64,000 nt of DNA from Daucus carota subsp. sativus (lineage: Eukaryota > Streptophyta > Magnoliopsida > Apiales > Apiaceae), in NCBI RefSeq assembly GCF_001625215.2, contig NC_030387.2:2508501-2572500 (forward strand), given 5' to 3'. Numbering within the stretch: position 1 is the first letter of the stretch; each line of letters opens with the position of its first letter. This document shows positions 22,346 through 35,880 of this stretch, one piece after another. Made by a program: the position numbers and the translations under genes. A model generated the notes under the pieces. It saw nothing but the letters and a program-made list of their open reading frames with translations. It was not told the DNA's origin and ran no database searches.

Positions 22346-23400
22346 CGATAAAATAATTTAAAACATTTTCACCATTCGCATGTTTCCCGGGAATAAAAAT
22401 ACCGGTCCCCATTTGACAAAATATGGACAAGAAAAAGGGTAATAGAGAAAATCCATTTCCAATAACTTGTACGCAGGGCCAGCAAAGTCGTGACCATTGA
22501 CCCATTTGCTTCTGCACAAAGTGGTAGCAAATCAAAACCATAGTGATGATTCTCAGACACTCACTTTAGTCACCGTTGTTTAAAGCAAGATTTGATTTGA
22601 CTAATGAAAAATAAAGTGCTTCTCGGATACGTCGATTAGATAGAAATGATCGAATTACATCAGAAACGTAGAATTTGGATAATTATAAATTAATCCATAT
22701 TCATCAATTAATTCATATTCATTAATTAATTCGATCAAATAAGATTCTAGTGAATTCAGAATAAATTAAATGGGACAAACAATAAGTCTCGCGTGAATGA
22801 TAATAAGAGATGGTTGATGTTATGTAGGTAATTTTTTTTAAATTTTGTTTTAACTTTTATTTTGATAATTTGTATTTTAATATAAAATCGAGAGAATCAA
22901 AACGGGTAGGGGAAGCTGCCAAGAAATTACCCAAAAAATCTTCATAAATTTCCGTGGAATAACATATACTACATAAAAGTAGTACTCTATTCAATTTTGT
23001 AATTTGATCGGTCTCTCATAATATTTTATGGTCTCCACCTTTAGTTTTTGGAATTTTTTAACAACGTAGAAGTTTTTCAACTTTACACAGGGCTTCTGAA
23101 AATATTAGTAATAAAATGAATTTTACAAAGAAAATCGAATATTTACGGCAGCCAAGCGGATTCGCAATCGCAATAAGGCAAAAATTTGAAGGCATGCTAC
23201 TTTTTATTTTCGTATTCTGTCTAGAAAAATTGAATCAATGAATGCTTACGCGACGAGGCATGAACTCTGCTGCCTGTAATACGGATTCAGCCTATTAATT
23301 ACGCGTTGTACGAATCTTTGACCACAAAACTAAATTAAGATATACTACTACTACTGTTACTTTGCAAACCGAGGGCGTCTGCCTTACTTTAAAATAAATA
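22346..23400. other. Intergenic stretch
   Basis: AT-rich DNA with no gene, RNA or repeat that I can support. Confidence 0.5.
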
Positions 23401-23662
23401 TTCCTTCCTCCGTCTCTTTTTATATGTTTATTTTAATTTTTGACTAGTTAAGTTGATTATATTTTAACTGTAATTTATATATATTATAATTAAAAATAAT
23501 AATAAAAATTATATCATTTGAAAGTATATTTTGTCTATTTTAATATGCAATTTTCAGAATTTAAAAATAATGAATAGATAATTTGTAAGATTTAGTCAAA
23601 AATTAATCGATTTGACTACTCGAAAAATAAAATAAACATGTAAAAGGGGATGGAAGGAGCAG
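23401..23662. mobile_element. Stowaway-like MITE, degenerate
   Basis: TTCCTTCCTCCGTCTC at the left and GGGGATGGAAGGAGCAG at the right are imperfect inverted ends flanked by TA, around an AT-rich foldback interior of about 260 bases. Confidence 0.7.
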
Positions 23663-23864
23663 TACAATAAGTAAGTTTAGTGCAATGTCTATATTGCGAA
23701 TCTTGAATATTGACTTGTGGAGATTTACTAGCAAAATATTCAAAGTCCCCGGCTAGGATGCCTCGACATATGCGAGTATAGTTAGATTCGGAGATCGAAT
23801 AAAATTCCTTAACCTTTGCTTCTTCGTTTTTTGAATAGACTTGCTTCTATATGATACATGGGAG

Positions 23865-24765
23865 TAGACATGTGAGTGGTGCGGTTTGCATCTAAAACCG
23901 TAACCGGAACTAGGATTGTATATGGGTTGATGAAACCGACCAACCCAACCCAAACCGATCATATTTCACCCGATCCAACTCGATTTTTTTTTAATCCGAT
24001 ATGTAATTGGGTTAAAAATATATTAACCCGATTTAATTGGGTTGGACACGGGTTTCGGTTTTTATAAACCGATCCAATCCAACCCGATTGAAAAGTACGA
24101 AAATATATAATATTTATCCAACCCATCACATATTAGTCCAGTTTATTTGGTTTATTATATTTGTGTGCTCCTTAAATTTAATATAATAATATTTGTTTGC
24201 TACTTAAATGTACATGAGATTAAATGTATGAATGAGAAATGAGATTAAATTTACTATGCTTGTTTAAGAGCACACAAACATGAATACTATGTTCGTTTGT
24301 TACTTAAATGTATTTAGGTCTTAAATTTATCTATTTAAATATCAAACAAATATCAATGTTTGTGTTACAAATTTATAAGATCCAACCAAACCAAACCAAT
24401 CAGATCCAAACCGAAGTACTACAAATTGGTTTGGGTGGCAAATTTATATGGTCCGGGTTGGGTTGAAATTTTGAAAACCCGAATTAATTGGGTTGGGTTG
24501 ACAAATTCCGCTAAACCGCCCAACCCGAACCGTGTACACCCGTAACCGGAACCACGGGGATGCGGTTTCGAAAATTGAAAACCGAAACCAAAACAAGCAT
24601 AATTGGTGCGGTTCGGTTTATGATATGAGCGGTTTATATCATAAACCGAACCGCACCAATTATGCTTGGTTTGGTTTCGGTTTTCAATTTTTGAAACCGT
24701 AGTCCCGTGGTTCCGGTTGCGGTTTTAGGTGCAAACCGCACCAAACCGCACCATGCACATGCCTA
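23865..24765. mobile_element. hAT-like foldback element split by a second hAT MITE
   Basis: The left end reads TAGACATGTGAGTGGTGCGG and the right end is the complement of TAGGCATGTGCATGGTGCGG. Without the inner insertion (23911-24544), the rest is a near-perfect hairpin: about 85 bases before the centre near 24630 pair with the bases after it, rich in AACCGAACCGCACC. The expected 8-bp target duplication is not clear at the outer ends. Confidence 0.75.
23911..24544. mobile_element. Nested hAT MITE with 8-bp target duplication
   Basis: The element runs from TAGGATTGTATATGG to CCGTGTACACCCGTA, imperfect inverted ends, and is flanked by the perfect 8-bp duplication ACCGGAAC (23903-23910 and 24545-24552). 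The interior is rich in CCAACCC and GGGTTGG. It inserted into one arm of the larger hAT-like hairpin. Confidence 0.85.
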
Positions 24766-26937
24766 CCCTATGTCACTCTAATTTCTTTATAGTTTTTTTA
24801 CACTGCTCGACATGGTATTTAAAGCGCAAATGAAACATAGTTTTGTAATTTATTTTCAAATTTTTTTTATATAAAAATTTAAACACTTAGCTTTAATACA
24901 AAAAAAAATCAAAATAATTTATCAAATTATATTCTATGAAAGTATTAGAATGCACGCCGAATACCTGTCCCTCAATATAAACTATTGAGAAGGACGGAGG
25001 GAGTAACTAATATTTTGGAGATGATCTTGTGGACAACTCATATGATCCCATTTTACTCATTTAGATAGCAATTTCAACTTAGTTTAACTCAATTCTTTAT
25101 GAACTTCATCAGAAAAATATTTAGAACTATACATGAAAGTTTAAAACCTCGTGAGAAGGAATGACGCACATAAACTAAAAGTTCTGTAAATTATATTAAG
25201 AAAATATATTCAATATATTAAAAAAATTTCATTTTCTAACACATAGTGCAACATTGGAATGTATAATAAGCACCCATTTACAGTGATATGAAATGTCATT
25301 AAAAATTCTAAAATCAACAAAGATCTACTAATCCTATTATGCTATTAAAATTTAACCAAACATTACTCCAAAAAAAAAAAGTAATATTTTATTAACCAAA
25401 CATCGAGAAAGAGAGAACATATAACATGGAAACAGTGAGGGGTAGGTATTGTGGTGGAACAGTAAGAGAAAAAAGTGAGAAAATGTTAACATAATTTGCA
25501 AAATAAAAGAAATGGTCCCCATGCAATCTTCACCTCGTTCCATCCAAAGATATTCGGATACAGAGAAACCCAACACTTGCCACTGTTCTTCTTACATATC
25601 AATTCAATGCCATGAGATTCACCATATCTCAACCAACTAACAAACCCTCCACTACACTACTCTCATTCTCATCAAACATAGGACTGCTACAGTGCTACTG
25701 TACCGCTTAACTTCTAATCAACCGTTACATCTTCTTGTTAAATTGTTTTTTCATTTTTCATATTGGATGAGACGGAAGGAGTAAAATTTATTGCTAAGGG
25801 ACCGTGTTTAAGACAGCGTCTACGTGAATAATTTGCTTCTCCGTTTTAATTTAGTGATCAATTCATCGCATCTTAAATTATCAGAAAAAATGTAGATATA
25901 TATTTCTTTTTCTTTCTCAACTATTTCTTTACATTTTTTTTTGAGTGTCCCGTCAATTTCCTTACATTTCAAAACTTACAAAAACTAGTCAATCGTTCCA
26001 CCACCCTCCACTTTTCCTTTTCAAACTACTTTTCTATATTATCTTATCTTGTTTTTATACATTAAAAATTAATGGATACCCACTTAACCCATTTTTATTT
26101 CTCTGTTTCACTATTGTATACATATTTTGTTAACCTCTGTGCCCAATCTATTGGATAAGAAATGTGAGGGAATGAGGAAGTATTTTTATATCGGTCTTTC
26201 TAATGTGTGCCCAAGGGCACACAATAATCACTAAATTCTATAAAAATGACCTATTCTGATTGGTGGAGTTGATGTGAATGCAGGGACCATTATCATTTAT
26301 TATTCATCCACCAATCAAAAGTAACTATTTTTATTGGAGTTAGAGACTATTGTGTGCCTTTAGAAAATCTCTTTTTATATATCGCCTGCATTAAAATTTT
26401 CATCTATATTTCTAGAAATTTTAAGAGCGGCAACAACATGATTCAAAGCATATTAATGTTCTATGTATAAGTCTTATCAGGAAAAAAGTTCTATTTATGT
26501 CCCCCATCAAATGAAATTTAATTCAACCATCCTATGAACATCAACAAGGATCTCAAAATCTTATCGACATAACCGCTAATCACGATGATAAGACAAATTA
26601 TGTGGTACAAATTATATGTAAAGATTTTACTAAACAGTTTATGACAGGGAGCTATATAATTGGGCAGAGATGAATTACATAATTAATTATTACATAATTA
26701 ATTATTACAAGTTGCAGTAATTATTACGAGAATGAGATCTACGCCTTGTCTGCCAGTCATTATCTCAAAGATATTTGATAGTGATGTGTTACTATTATTT
26801 TAACCAATTAAAATAGTAAATTGCAGTGTATATAAATTACAAAAGTAATCAGAAACAAAAACAAAAGAAAAAACAATTTTCACTTTTTTTAGTCTCAATT
26901 TATCCCCTTTCTCTGTTACTCTTTCTCTAAATTCCAT
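24766..26937. other. Intergenic stretch upstream of cytokinin receptor, with MITE remnants
   Basis: A Stowaway-type right end (GAAGGACGGAGGGAGTA) closes near 25014. A degenerate Stowaway of the same family as the one at 39833 lies at about 25925-26181. A third small foldback element with GTGTGCCCAAGGGCACACAA and ATTGTGTGCCTTTAGAA ends spans about 26205-26365. No gene is seen in the rest. Confidence 0.55.
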
Positions 26938-26939
26938 TT

Positions 26940-27208
26940 ATGTAGTGGTTTTAGAGAGAGAAAGCAGCTTCTTTCTTGCTGCTCTTTTTTTATGATTCAT
27001 AATTTCATGTGTTTTGCATATATACACACACCCATTTGTGTAAAAAAGTGAAAGATTGAAGCTTTTTTTGAGTTTTGAGCTAGCTGAAGCTCCATTAATG
27101 GTGAACAAGAAGGTGAAATAAGCAAGACCCTTGTGAGAATATTTGATGTTTTCAAAAGGGTACAGCAGCATTTCTTCAAAACCCCTCAAATTTGCTTTAA
27201 AAGTTGAG
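26940..27208 (+). other. Probable non-coding first exon of cytokinin receptor
   Basis: GA- and CT-rich leader-like sequence ends at a donor, TTGAG|GTAAAG (27208/27209). The next acceptor in register with the gene is TCTTTCTTTCAG at 28158, 37 bases before the receptor ATG. This would give a 950-base leader intron. It is inferred from splice signals only. Confidence 0.4.
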
Positions 27209-28195
27209 GTAAAGATAGCATCTTTCTAATGTTTTTTTGCCTTTGTATTTATCAAGAAGATTTAATGATATTTACTTTATTGGTCAATGTGTTTATTTCT
27301 TGATTTTAATTTCATGTAAAGTTTGCATCTTTTAGATGTTTATAAGCTAGATTGAAAAATGAGAGAAATGCAAGTGATTAAGTGAGATCAAAGACTAAAC
27401 AACCAATATATGGAGAAATGCATAAGCATTTTTTAACAGAGAGCACAGTGAACGTGCTATATGTTGTCTGGACTTTGTTCAACTTATCTTCACGCTTGTT
27501 GAAAGGGTGAATAATTAGGGAGGTTCCAAATTGTTTTTTATTCAATTGTGATCCTTTAATTAAAAGTTAAAACCCTGATAGAAGAGAGAGAGACAGTCTT
27601 TTTTTGGAGTTTGGGTTGTGTCCATCTTTTGAGAGCAGTTGCAAGCCATGCTTGTTCCTCAAAGAAATCGAGAAATCTTTGTTTATAGTATAGTGAATTG
27701 CGTAGGGTGTGTATATTTTATATAGGTGTTCGGTTAAATACAAATTAATTTAGATTATAAACTGCAAATTGTGATATTTATTTATGAAAAACGATGATTT
27801 GTAGTACCGTGAGGGTATATTTGTTGCATACTAAATTAAATTGTTCGAGTGTGACCGATGATATGTTAGCTGGTTTGTGGAGTTTGTAGGCTAATACGGG
27901 TTGGAGCAGAACATGACCCTGCATATATATAGGGGGAGAGAGTACTGAGAACAAGAGAACACTTTAGTTTCTAATACTAATAATTTCATGTCTTTGGGCA
28001 CATAATCATTAGAGGTTTGTGATGATTATAGTCTCACGCAAGACAATGCTGCATCGATAGATAAATGTGCCTTTTTTCTCTGTAGTTACATGAAATTTGA
28101 ATGTTAAATTTCTTTGTTATTGAAAAAAATCCTAATCAGAAATATATCTTTCTTTCAGTTTATATGATCCTAAGAAAGGAGGAAAAACAAGAGGA

Positions 28196-31100
28196 ATGAC
28201 TATGAAGATGCAAGGTTACCATACGGTGGCTGTAAGGTTGAATGATCCATTTGGAACAAAGAGAAAGTACACATTTATAAACAAAGTATGGCTGCCCAAA
28301 ATTTTAGCGCTCTGGATCATGATTATGGTTTTTGCTAGTAGAGTGCTATATAATAGGATGGATGCTGAAAACAAAGAAAGAAGGAAAGAAGTTCTTGTAA
28401 GCATGTGTGATCAAAGGGCTAGAATGTTGCAAGATCAATTTAATGTCAGTGTTAATCATGTGCATGCGCTTGCTGTTTTGGTCTCCACTTTTCACTATTA
28501 TAAGAATCCCTCAGCAATTGATCAGGTGTGGGTTTATATTTGGTCATCTATTGTTGATTCTGTTGGCCCATTTTTCGCCACTTACCTAAATCTTTCTGGT
28601 AGTGCAGGAAACTTTTGCAGAATACACCGCTAGGACAGCTTTTGAAAGGCCATTGTTAAATGGTGTTGCATATGCACAAAGGGTTGTAAATTCAGAAAGG
28701 GATGAATTTGAGAAGCAACATGGGTGGACAATAAAGACAATGGAAAGGGAGCCTTCACCTATGCGAGATGAGTATGCCCCTGTAATATTCTCTCAAGAAA
28801 CTGTCTCGTACATTGAGTCACTTGATATGATGTCAGGAGAGGTAATTCATATGCTATATTTTATTAAATCTGTTCAATTTTGGCATTTTGGGTAAATTCT
28901 CACATTACATGCGAGCAATGTTATCCGAAATTAATCACAAAATGGACGCTTACTCTCAAACTCCAAATTCTTCAATTTTTACAGGAAGATCGTGAAAACA
29001 TATTAAGGGCTAGGTCTACTGGGAATGCAGTTCTTACAAGGCCATTTCGTTTGTTGGGTTCTCATCATCTTGGGGTTGTGTTAACGTTTCCTGTATACAA
29101 ATTCAAGCTTGAGCCAAATCCTTCTGTGGAAGAACGTATTGAAGCAACAGCAGGGTATTCTATTTACTTCTTTCTATGCACTTAACATTTATTGTTATAT
29201 TGTGTTACAGAATTTAATGCACTGTTTCTCTTCTTTTTTATATATATATTTTTTAATTTGTCTCTATGTAATGTTTACAGATTTATGTGATTCCTGATGG
29301 AAGAATTAATATTAAAGCTCTTATAAAATAGTATAAGTAATTTGCATCATGTATCTGCTATGTTACAGGTTTGTCTTGGGCAATTCCAGAAACTGTTGTC
29401 ATATCTAATCTTTGAAACCCTCCTGGTGATAAAACCAAATATACAGCTCCTGTAAAATACAATGAGCATATTAAAAAAGTATTAGGATTTATGATTCTTA
29501 AAAATGGATTGCTAAGGAGTGTAGATGTTTTTGTCTTGCTGATTGCAGTATCCTACATTACTATACTTTTTTTTATATATACCCACATTTTCTACTGCCA
29601 ATCCTACTTTTGTACATTGCAGTTAACATATCTGGATCTATAGAATACCGTTGTATCACTCACTTGAGTCAGTCAAATACTCGTCGGCAAGTCGCAATCT
29701 CAAAGAACCCCCATGTTTTATGTATACAAATAGTTTTATCATCCATTTCCTTAAAACATTTAATAGTTCCCATGTCCTAGGAAATGGGAACTTTTAATAG
29801 ATATATTAAAAACAATTTGAAGGTTACACATATAATAAGTCACTATAAGACATGCGAGGCTACATTACTGTTCATCATTGATCATGTTAAACTTTAAATG
29901 TCTTGCAATATTTTCTATTAGTTGAAAGGTCTTCAATTAAAATCGAGATATAAATGTAATGATTTTGTCTTCTGTCTTGGCGATTTCTGTCAGAAGAATA
30001 TTTTCCTGTAGCTAATTGTTACTTGCTCTAACAGATACCTTGGTGGAGCATTTGATGTGGAGTCGCTAGTTGAAAATCTACTAGGACAACTTTCTCGGAA
30101 CCAAGCAATTGTAGTCAACGTATATGACATAACTAATACTTCAGATCCCCTAGTAATGTATGGACGTGAACATCAAGATTGTGATATTTCCCTTGAGCGT
30201 CTAAGCATGCTTGACTTTGGGGATCCATTTAGAAGACACCAAATGATATGTCGGTAAGCAAATTTAACCAGTTTTGCTTCATGTTAATATTTTTGATTTT
30301 TTTCCTTTATAACAAAGAAACTGGATATAAAGTTTTACTTATGAATTACTGTATCCTGCACAAAGGTATCTTCAGAAGGCACCGACAGCATGGACAGCAA
30401 TCACGACTGCGTCCTTAATATTTGTAATTGGGTTACTAGTCGGCTATATGATATATGGTGCAGCGCTTCACATTGTTAAGGTTGAGGATGATTTTGACCA
30501 AATGGAGAAACTAAAAGGGCAAGCAGAAGCTGCCGATGTTGCAAAATCCCAGGTTGGACATACTACAACTTAATTATGTGAACTTGATCAAGTACATTTT
30601 TTCAGACTAGACTTCTGAGTGCTGACTTTATAATCCATGGCTTTCTTATTTTAGTTTCTTGCTACTGTATCACATGAAATCAGAACTCCAATGAACGGCA
30701 TCCTTGGTATGGCTTATATCCTTAGTTTTGTCCCATGAAATAAGTACAAGGAACTTTGTTACTTACATTGGGGACTCCCTTTGTGTTATTGTTGCAGGGA
30801 TGCTTGCATTGCTTCTTGATACAGATTTGAGCTCGACACAAAGGGACTATGGTCAAACAGCTCAGGCATGTGGAAAGGCACTGATAGCTTTGATTAATGA
30901 AGTCCTTGATAGGGCAAAAATCGAAGCTGGAAAGTTAAATCTGGAAGTAGTCCCATTTGATATTCGAGCTATACTTGATGATGTGCTCTCTTTGTTCTCT
31001 GAAAAGTCTAGGCACCAAGGTGTTGAGGTATGATCTAATCAGTGATAAATTTGATTCTCTGCGGTTTATTACACTGTTTGCCTTAATTTTTAGCACCCTG

Positions 31101-34100
31101 CACCCCCCCCCCCCCCCCCCCCCCCCCAACAATTTTTTTCCTTGTTTGTCTTATATCAATGATTTGTTGGCCTTACTGAGACTAATGTTGTACTTTCCAA
31201 TGAGGAATGAAGCTGGCCGTGTTCGTATCTGATAAGGTTCCAGATATTGTTGTCGGAGATCCTGGGAGATTCCGGCAAGTGATCACAAATCTTGTGGGAA
31301 ACTCTGTCAAGGTCAGTGTGCTGTTCTAAGCTCTATTAATTTTGTCATTACCTTGTACTATATCATCAAGTTTGCTCCTTCATATTCCAATTCGTAACAA
31401 GACTTGTGCTTGCCCAATTATATGTCTTAATATCATCTGACTGCTAGTAGTACTACCTTGTGGCAGTTCACAGAAAAAGGACACATATTCGTGCAAGTTC
31501 ACCTTGCTGACCATGCACAAGTTGTCCTAGGGGCAAGTTCTGACACAACTTTGAATAGAGGATTTAAAGGTGCAGTTAGCAGTCACTTTAGTACTTTGAG
31601 TGGTCGTGAAGCTGCTGATGATAGGAATAATTGGGATACATTTAAGAAATTAATTGCCAATGAAGAGTTCATGTGCAATGCTTCTAATAACGTGATAGGT
31701 CCTGATGAATTATTTCAAAATGTCACATTGATGGTATCTGTTGAGGATACAGGGATAGGGATCCCTGTACCCGCACAAGAGCGGGTATACATGCCATTCA
31801 TGCAGGCGGATAGTTCAACTTCGAGAAACTATGGTGGTACCGGTATCGGATTAAGTATAAGCAAGTGTCTAGTTGAGTTGATGGGTGGTCAGATAAACTT
31901 CATCAGTCGTCCGCAAATTGGAAGTACATTTTCGTTTACGGCTGTCTTTAGAAGGTGCCAAAATATTACAACTGGTGATATGAAAAAATCCTTAGCTGGT
32001 GATCTCCCTACGACCTTTAAAGGACTGAAAGCAATTTTAGTTGATGAGAGACCAGTTAGAGCTGCGATAACAAAGTATCATTTAAAAAGACTTGGCATCC
32101 TGGTAGAAATTGCCGCTAGCATCAAGATAGCAGCCACAATGTCAGGCATAAATGGTATTGTGAGATCGAGGTAAATCTTTAACTTCACACTACTTATTTT
32201 TAAACTTTATCACCGCCTGTTTCATTACTTTTGGTTTATTGCAGAAACCGTTTGCAGCAAGATATGATTCTGATTGAGAAGGATTCATGGTTATCCAGTG
32301 AAGATGATTTCTTAAATCTACGACTGATTAATTGCAAGCAAAACGGAGATGATAACTTATTATCTAAGATGATCCTTCTGGCCACCAATATCACCAGCGC
32401 TGAGTTTGATAAAGCAAAAGCAGCAGGTTTTGCAGATACTGTGATTATGAAGCCGTTGAGGGCTAGCATGGTAGCAGCCTGTCTTCAGCAGGTGTTTGGA
32501 ACAGGAAAGAAACCGCAAGGAAAAGAAATGCTCAATGGATCTTTCCTTCGAAGTCTGCTTTGCGGCAAGAAAATATTGGTGGTTGATGACAACAGGGTGA
32601 ATCGCAGAGTTGCAGCCGGTGCCCTGAAGAAGTTTGGTGCCGATGTGGAGTGTGCTGAGAGCGGTAAAGATGCTCTTGCACTACTACAGTTTCCACACAA
32701 TTTTGACGCATGCTTCATGGATATTCAGATGCCAGAAATGGATGGGTTTGTTCTCAACTCTGTTTCTTATTTTCTTATATTCTCTTAATGATCTAAAATT
32801 CTAAGAAATTTAAATATATCTGATGATGCTTTTTAAAATATCACATAACCTTATTTGGTGATCATAGTATGATTAGGCTGCCCATGCCCATATGGCGTTA
32901 AAATAATTAATTTACTTGTATAATTGTATGTCCAATATCCAGATGGTCTAAATAAATATGATTGTTCATGTATACTTTCCAGCACTAGTGGATTGCAAAA
33001 GTTATATTATAGTGCTTTTGCTATCATTAGTCATACTCCCTCTGTCCCTCTCATTTGTTTACAGTTACTATTTTGGGATGTCCCTCTCATTTCTTTACGT
33101 TACTATAAATAGTAAGTTTTTCCCATCATTACACCCACTAGGCCACTATCTTCCTCTACTATCTCATATTTAACAATAAAAACTACTATTACACCCACTA
33201 CTTTCCTCCACTATCTCAAATCTATTATTAAATATTGGTAGGTCCCACCACTTTACCCATTTTTCATTAAACTTTACTCATTTTTCACACATTGTCTTGG
33301 TCTCCGTGTCCCCCTCCAATGTAAACAATTGAGGGGGACGGAGGGAGTATTATTTATTTTTTTGCTAAATCTTCATCATGTTGTTATATACTTATATATA
33401 CTGGTCCTGCAAAATGGAATATCAAAACATTTACAGAATCCAAACTAGTCTATAGTTTATCTGAATTAAGGTTTTAGTGACCTCAAGTAGTTTTATTTGA
33501 TTTAGGATATTATCTTTCAAGCTGTAATAAGACGCTAGATTATTTTCAACCCAATTATCTTCATAGGACCAAGGTTTCATCAAGATGGTAGTTTGTGTAT
33601 TGTGTACTTCCCACTTTGCAATAGTATACGTATACAAACTTGCCACAGTGCCTTTATCACCACACAGGCTATTATTATGTTCATCTTGAATTCTAATATA
33701 CATCTATTCATAATGGACTATATCAGCTACAGATATATTAAATAAACCTTATCAAGACTAATTCAAAGTCCATAACTGCGCTGTCTATCTTAGATGTACT
33801 ACACCTTTGTCATTAGAGTTGTCTGGAAGCACAACTGTTCTTACAGAATTTGTGCTATCTATTCATAATATAAGATTCGAATTAGCAGCCCAGGTATCAA
33901 CTGTCTCAATATATTCACATTCCATCTGTTTGCAGTTTTGAGGCAACTCGTCGCATTAGGATGCTGGAGAGCAAGGCAAATGAGCAGATGAATGGTGAAT
34001 ATCCCCCTGCCAATAGAACTTCAAGAACTACAGAATGGCATTTACCCATTTTAGCCATGACGGCCGATGTTATCCATGCCACACATGACGAGTGCCTGAA

Positions 34101-34200
34101 AAACGGAATGGATGGTTACGTATCAAAGCCATTTGAAGAAGAGAATCTCTATCAGGCTGTTGCCATCTTCTTCGAGCCTAAACCAGTATCGGACTCATAG
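28196..34200 (+). CDS. HK4: Cytokinin receptor histidine kinase (CRE1/AHK4/WOL type)
   Basis: Hybrid kinase that binds cytokinin and passes phosphate to phosphotransfer proteins, mainly from the ER membrane. Eleven exons join in frame: 28196-28525, 28608-28841, 28985-29154, 30035-30253, 30366-30552, 30655-30706, 30798-31027, 31213-31311, 31467-32170, 32245-32745 and 33936-34200, giving 996 residues. Helix 1 is about residues 34-52, then a CHASE domain with VSMCDQRARMLQDQF and LTFPVYK (Thr222 is the site hit in the Arabidopsis wol allele), then helix 2 about 329-351. The kinase has SHEIRTPMNG (His387), LVGNSVKF, SVEDTGIGIP and YGGTGIGLSISK. A degenerate receiver (AILVDERPVRAA) precedes the active receiver with CFMDIQMPEMDG (Asp901) and GYVSKPFEEENL. 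All key residues are present. ATG 28196 matches the HK4 N-terminus (MQ..HTVAV). Confidence 0.95.
31103..31127. repeat. Poly-C run of 25 bases in receptor intron
   Basis: A pure C homopolymer lies in the intron between exons 7 and 8 of the cytokinin receptor. Length is likely to vary between individuals and may be misjudged in assembly. Confidence 0.9.
33036..33347. mobile_element. Stowaway MITE in last intron of cytokinin receptor
   Basis: CTCCCTCTGTCCCTCTCATT at the left and the inverted GAGGGGGACGGAGGGAG at the right are flanked by TA. Length is about 312 bases. It lies wholly inside the 1.19-kb last intron and does not touch splice sites. Confidence 0.85.
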
Positions 34201-35119
34201 CAGAACTTCCCATTCCTGATTCCTTGCAACGAAACATTACCCGAGCATCTTTTGCATGTTCTTTGCTGAAGCCTAATCTCCAGTGTGGGAAAACTTTGAG
34301 TGTCAGTCTGCAGGTTGGATATAGTATTTGGCTATTTGCTAACCAGTTTACTTAAAAACCTCTACTGTTATTACAGAAACCATTAGTCTTCACTGTATGT
34401 AAAGATCATATGATGAAGTTTGGTTTCTGGGGTTTGGTTTAGGAACAATATCTTAAATTGCATGGCTCAGTTTGCACTGTGCTGTGTTATGTACTGGAAA
34501 GCAATGCCCATACTGTATATATAAATTCTCTTTAAATACTGCGTGGCCAAGGCACATAAAAGTGAAAACTAAAAACTAAAAACTGAGAATCATCACACAA
34601 ACACAATATATTCTCTTTTATCTAATTTAAACACATCATTTTCAAATAGTTAATTTGCATTATTTGTATATCACCATCAGTAATAATTTGGAACTCCCAT
34701 GAAATATAACATATTAAGTTATTAACAACAACTTTTACCTTGGAAGCAAGTAGAATGTTTAAATAATGTTTATCGTAGACATGACTCTCTCTGTCCTTCT
34801 CAATTCTTTACTATCGGGACAGATGTTTGGTCCTGGGGGTATCCTGGTTTCGTTTTCATTTTTCAATACTCTGAAGTCTATATCAGCACATATCAGAGTA
34901 ACAAATGAATTATACTAATTAAAGCACTCCAACATTTTATGCACGCACACGCATACTGATCTCATGAAATCTCATGATTATGACAACTTCTGAGCTTTGT
35001 GCAAATAAAAATAATTTTTAAATAAAGGATCCTTGATATACCATATATATCAAATATTTATGAGTTGAAGTTTGAGTGGTAAAGAGCATTTCTCTTGGTT
35101 CCTGCAGTAAAATAAATTG
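34201..35119. other. 3' region of cytokinin receptor and spacer to EPFL gene
   Basis: This presumably holds the receptor 3' untranslated region and the EPFL promoter. I see no other feature. Confidence 0.4.
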
Positions 35120-35880
35120 ATGATGAGGAGAAGAATTTGTACACATTTCATAGCCTGTTTGTGTATAACAAGTTGGTTTTTTACAGCAGCTCAGCCCTTT
35201 TCACCCTTGGATCAAACTGAGGCTCCTCAGCAAGAAGGTAACTAAACAAGTTAAGTGGATCACTTTAAGGCACTTTGTTCTTGAACTCACACTTGTTACA
35301 TTTATGTATGCAGATCAAGTGTCGCGATTAGGCACGAGGAAAAGCCTGCACTCTCTTGAAGAACTTGGGCATCACAAGGAACAAGTATGACTCTTGATCG
35401 CCTCTTTGATACATTTGCATGGGAGTTTCGAGCTCTGTGTATTTAATCTAACGTTATCCCCCGACTCTTTATTTTACTTCGAGTACCCGTGTCGGAAACT
35501 CGACACTCGGACATGGATATGAACGCTCCAACATTTATCTTAGACCAAAAACATGTAAAATTCACAAAATATTGTCGGACTAGACGCTCGGACACATATC
35601 TAGTTTAGACATTTCAGCCCGGGTAACATAAATTTCATATGCATTTTCTTTACTTGATAGTTTTGTCGGATAACGATAAATTTTGATGTAGTTTGAGCAG
35701 ACAGACAGATCAGAGATGAGTAGACTCGGGTCAAGACCACCAAATTGTGATCACGGATGTGGGGAGTGCAAGCCATGCGTTGCCGTTCAAGTCCCAACCA
35801 ACGATATGCAGCTCCAGTCTCCTAATTATGGACCTGAAGAATGGAGCTGCAGGTGTGGCTCTAGCTTCTTCACACCATGA
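35120..35880 (+). CDS. EPIDERMAL PATTERNING FACTOR-like secreted peptide
   Basis: Secreted cysteine-rich signalling peptide of the EPF/EPFL family, ligands of ERECTA-type receptor kinases. Three short exons, 35120-35237, 35314-35384 and 35701-35880, join in frame to 122 residues. Residues 1-26 form a signal peptide (MMRRRICTHFIACLCITSWF). The conserved C-terminal domain is all in exon 3: RLGSRPPNC, HGCGECKPC, then a loop AVQVPTNDMQLQSPNYGPEE and WSCRCGSSFFTP at the very end. Six cysteines are at 79, 83, 86, 89, 113 and 115, the family minimum. GSRPP and the YGPEEW-C-C ending place it with EPFL1/2/3/7/8 rather than the stomatal EPF1/EPF2 group. The exact member is not decided. Each exon is short, so single-frame scanning would miss it. 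Confidence 0.88.
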
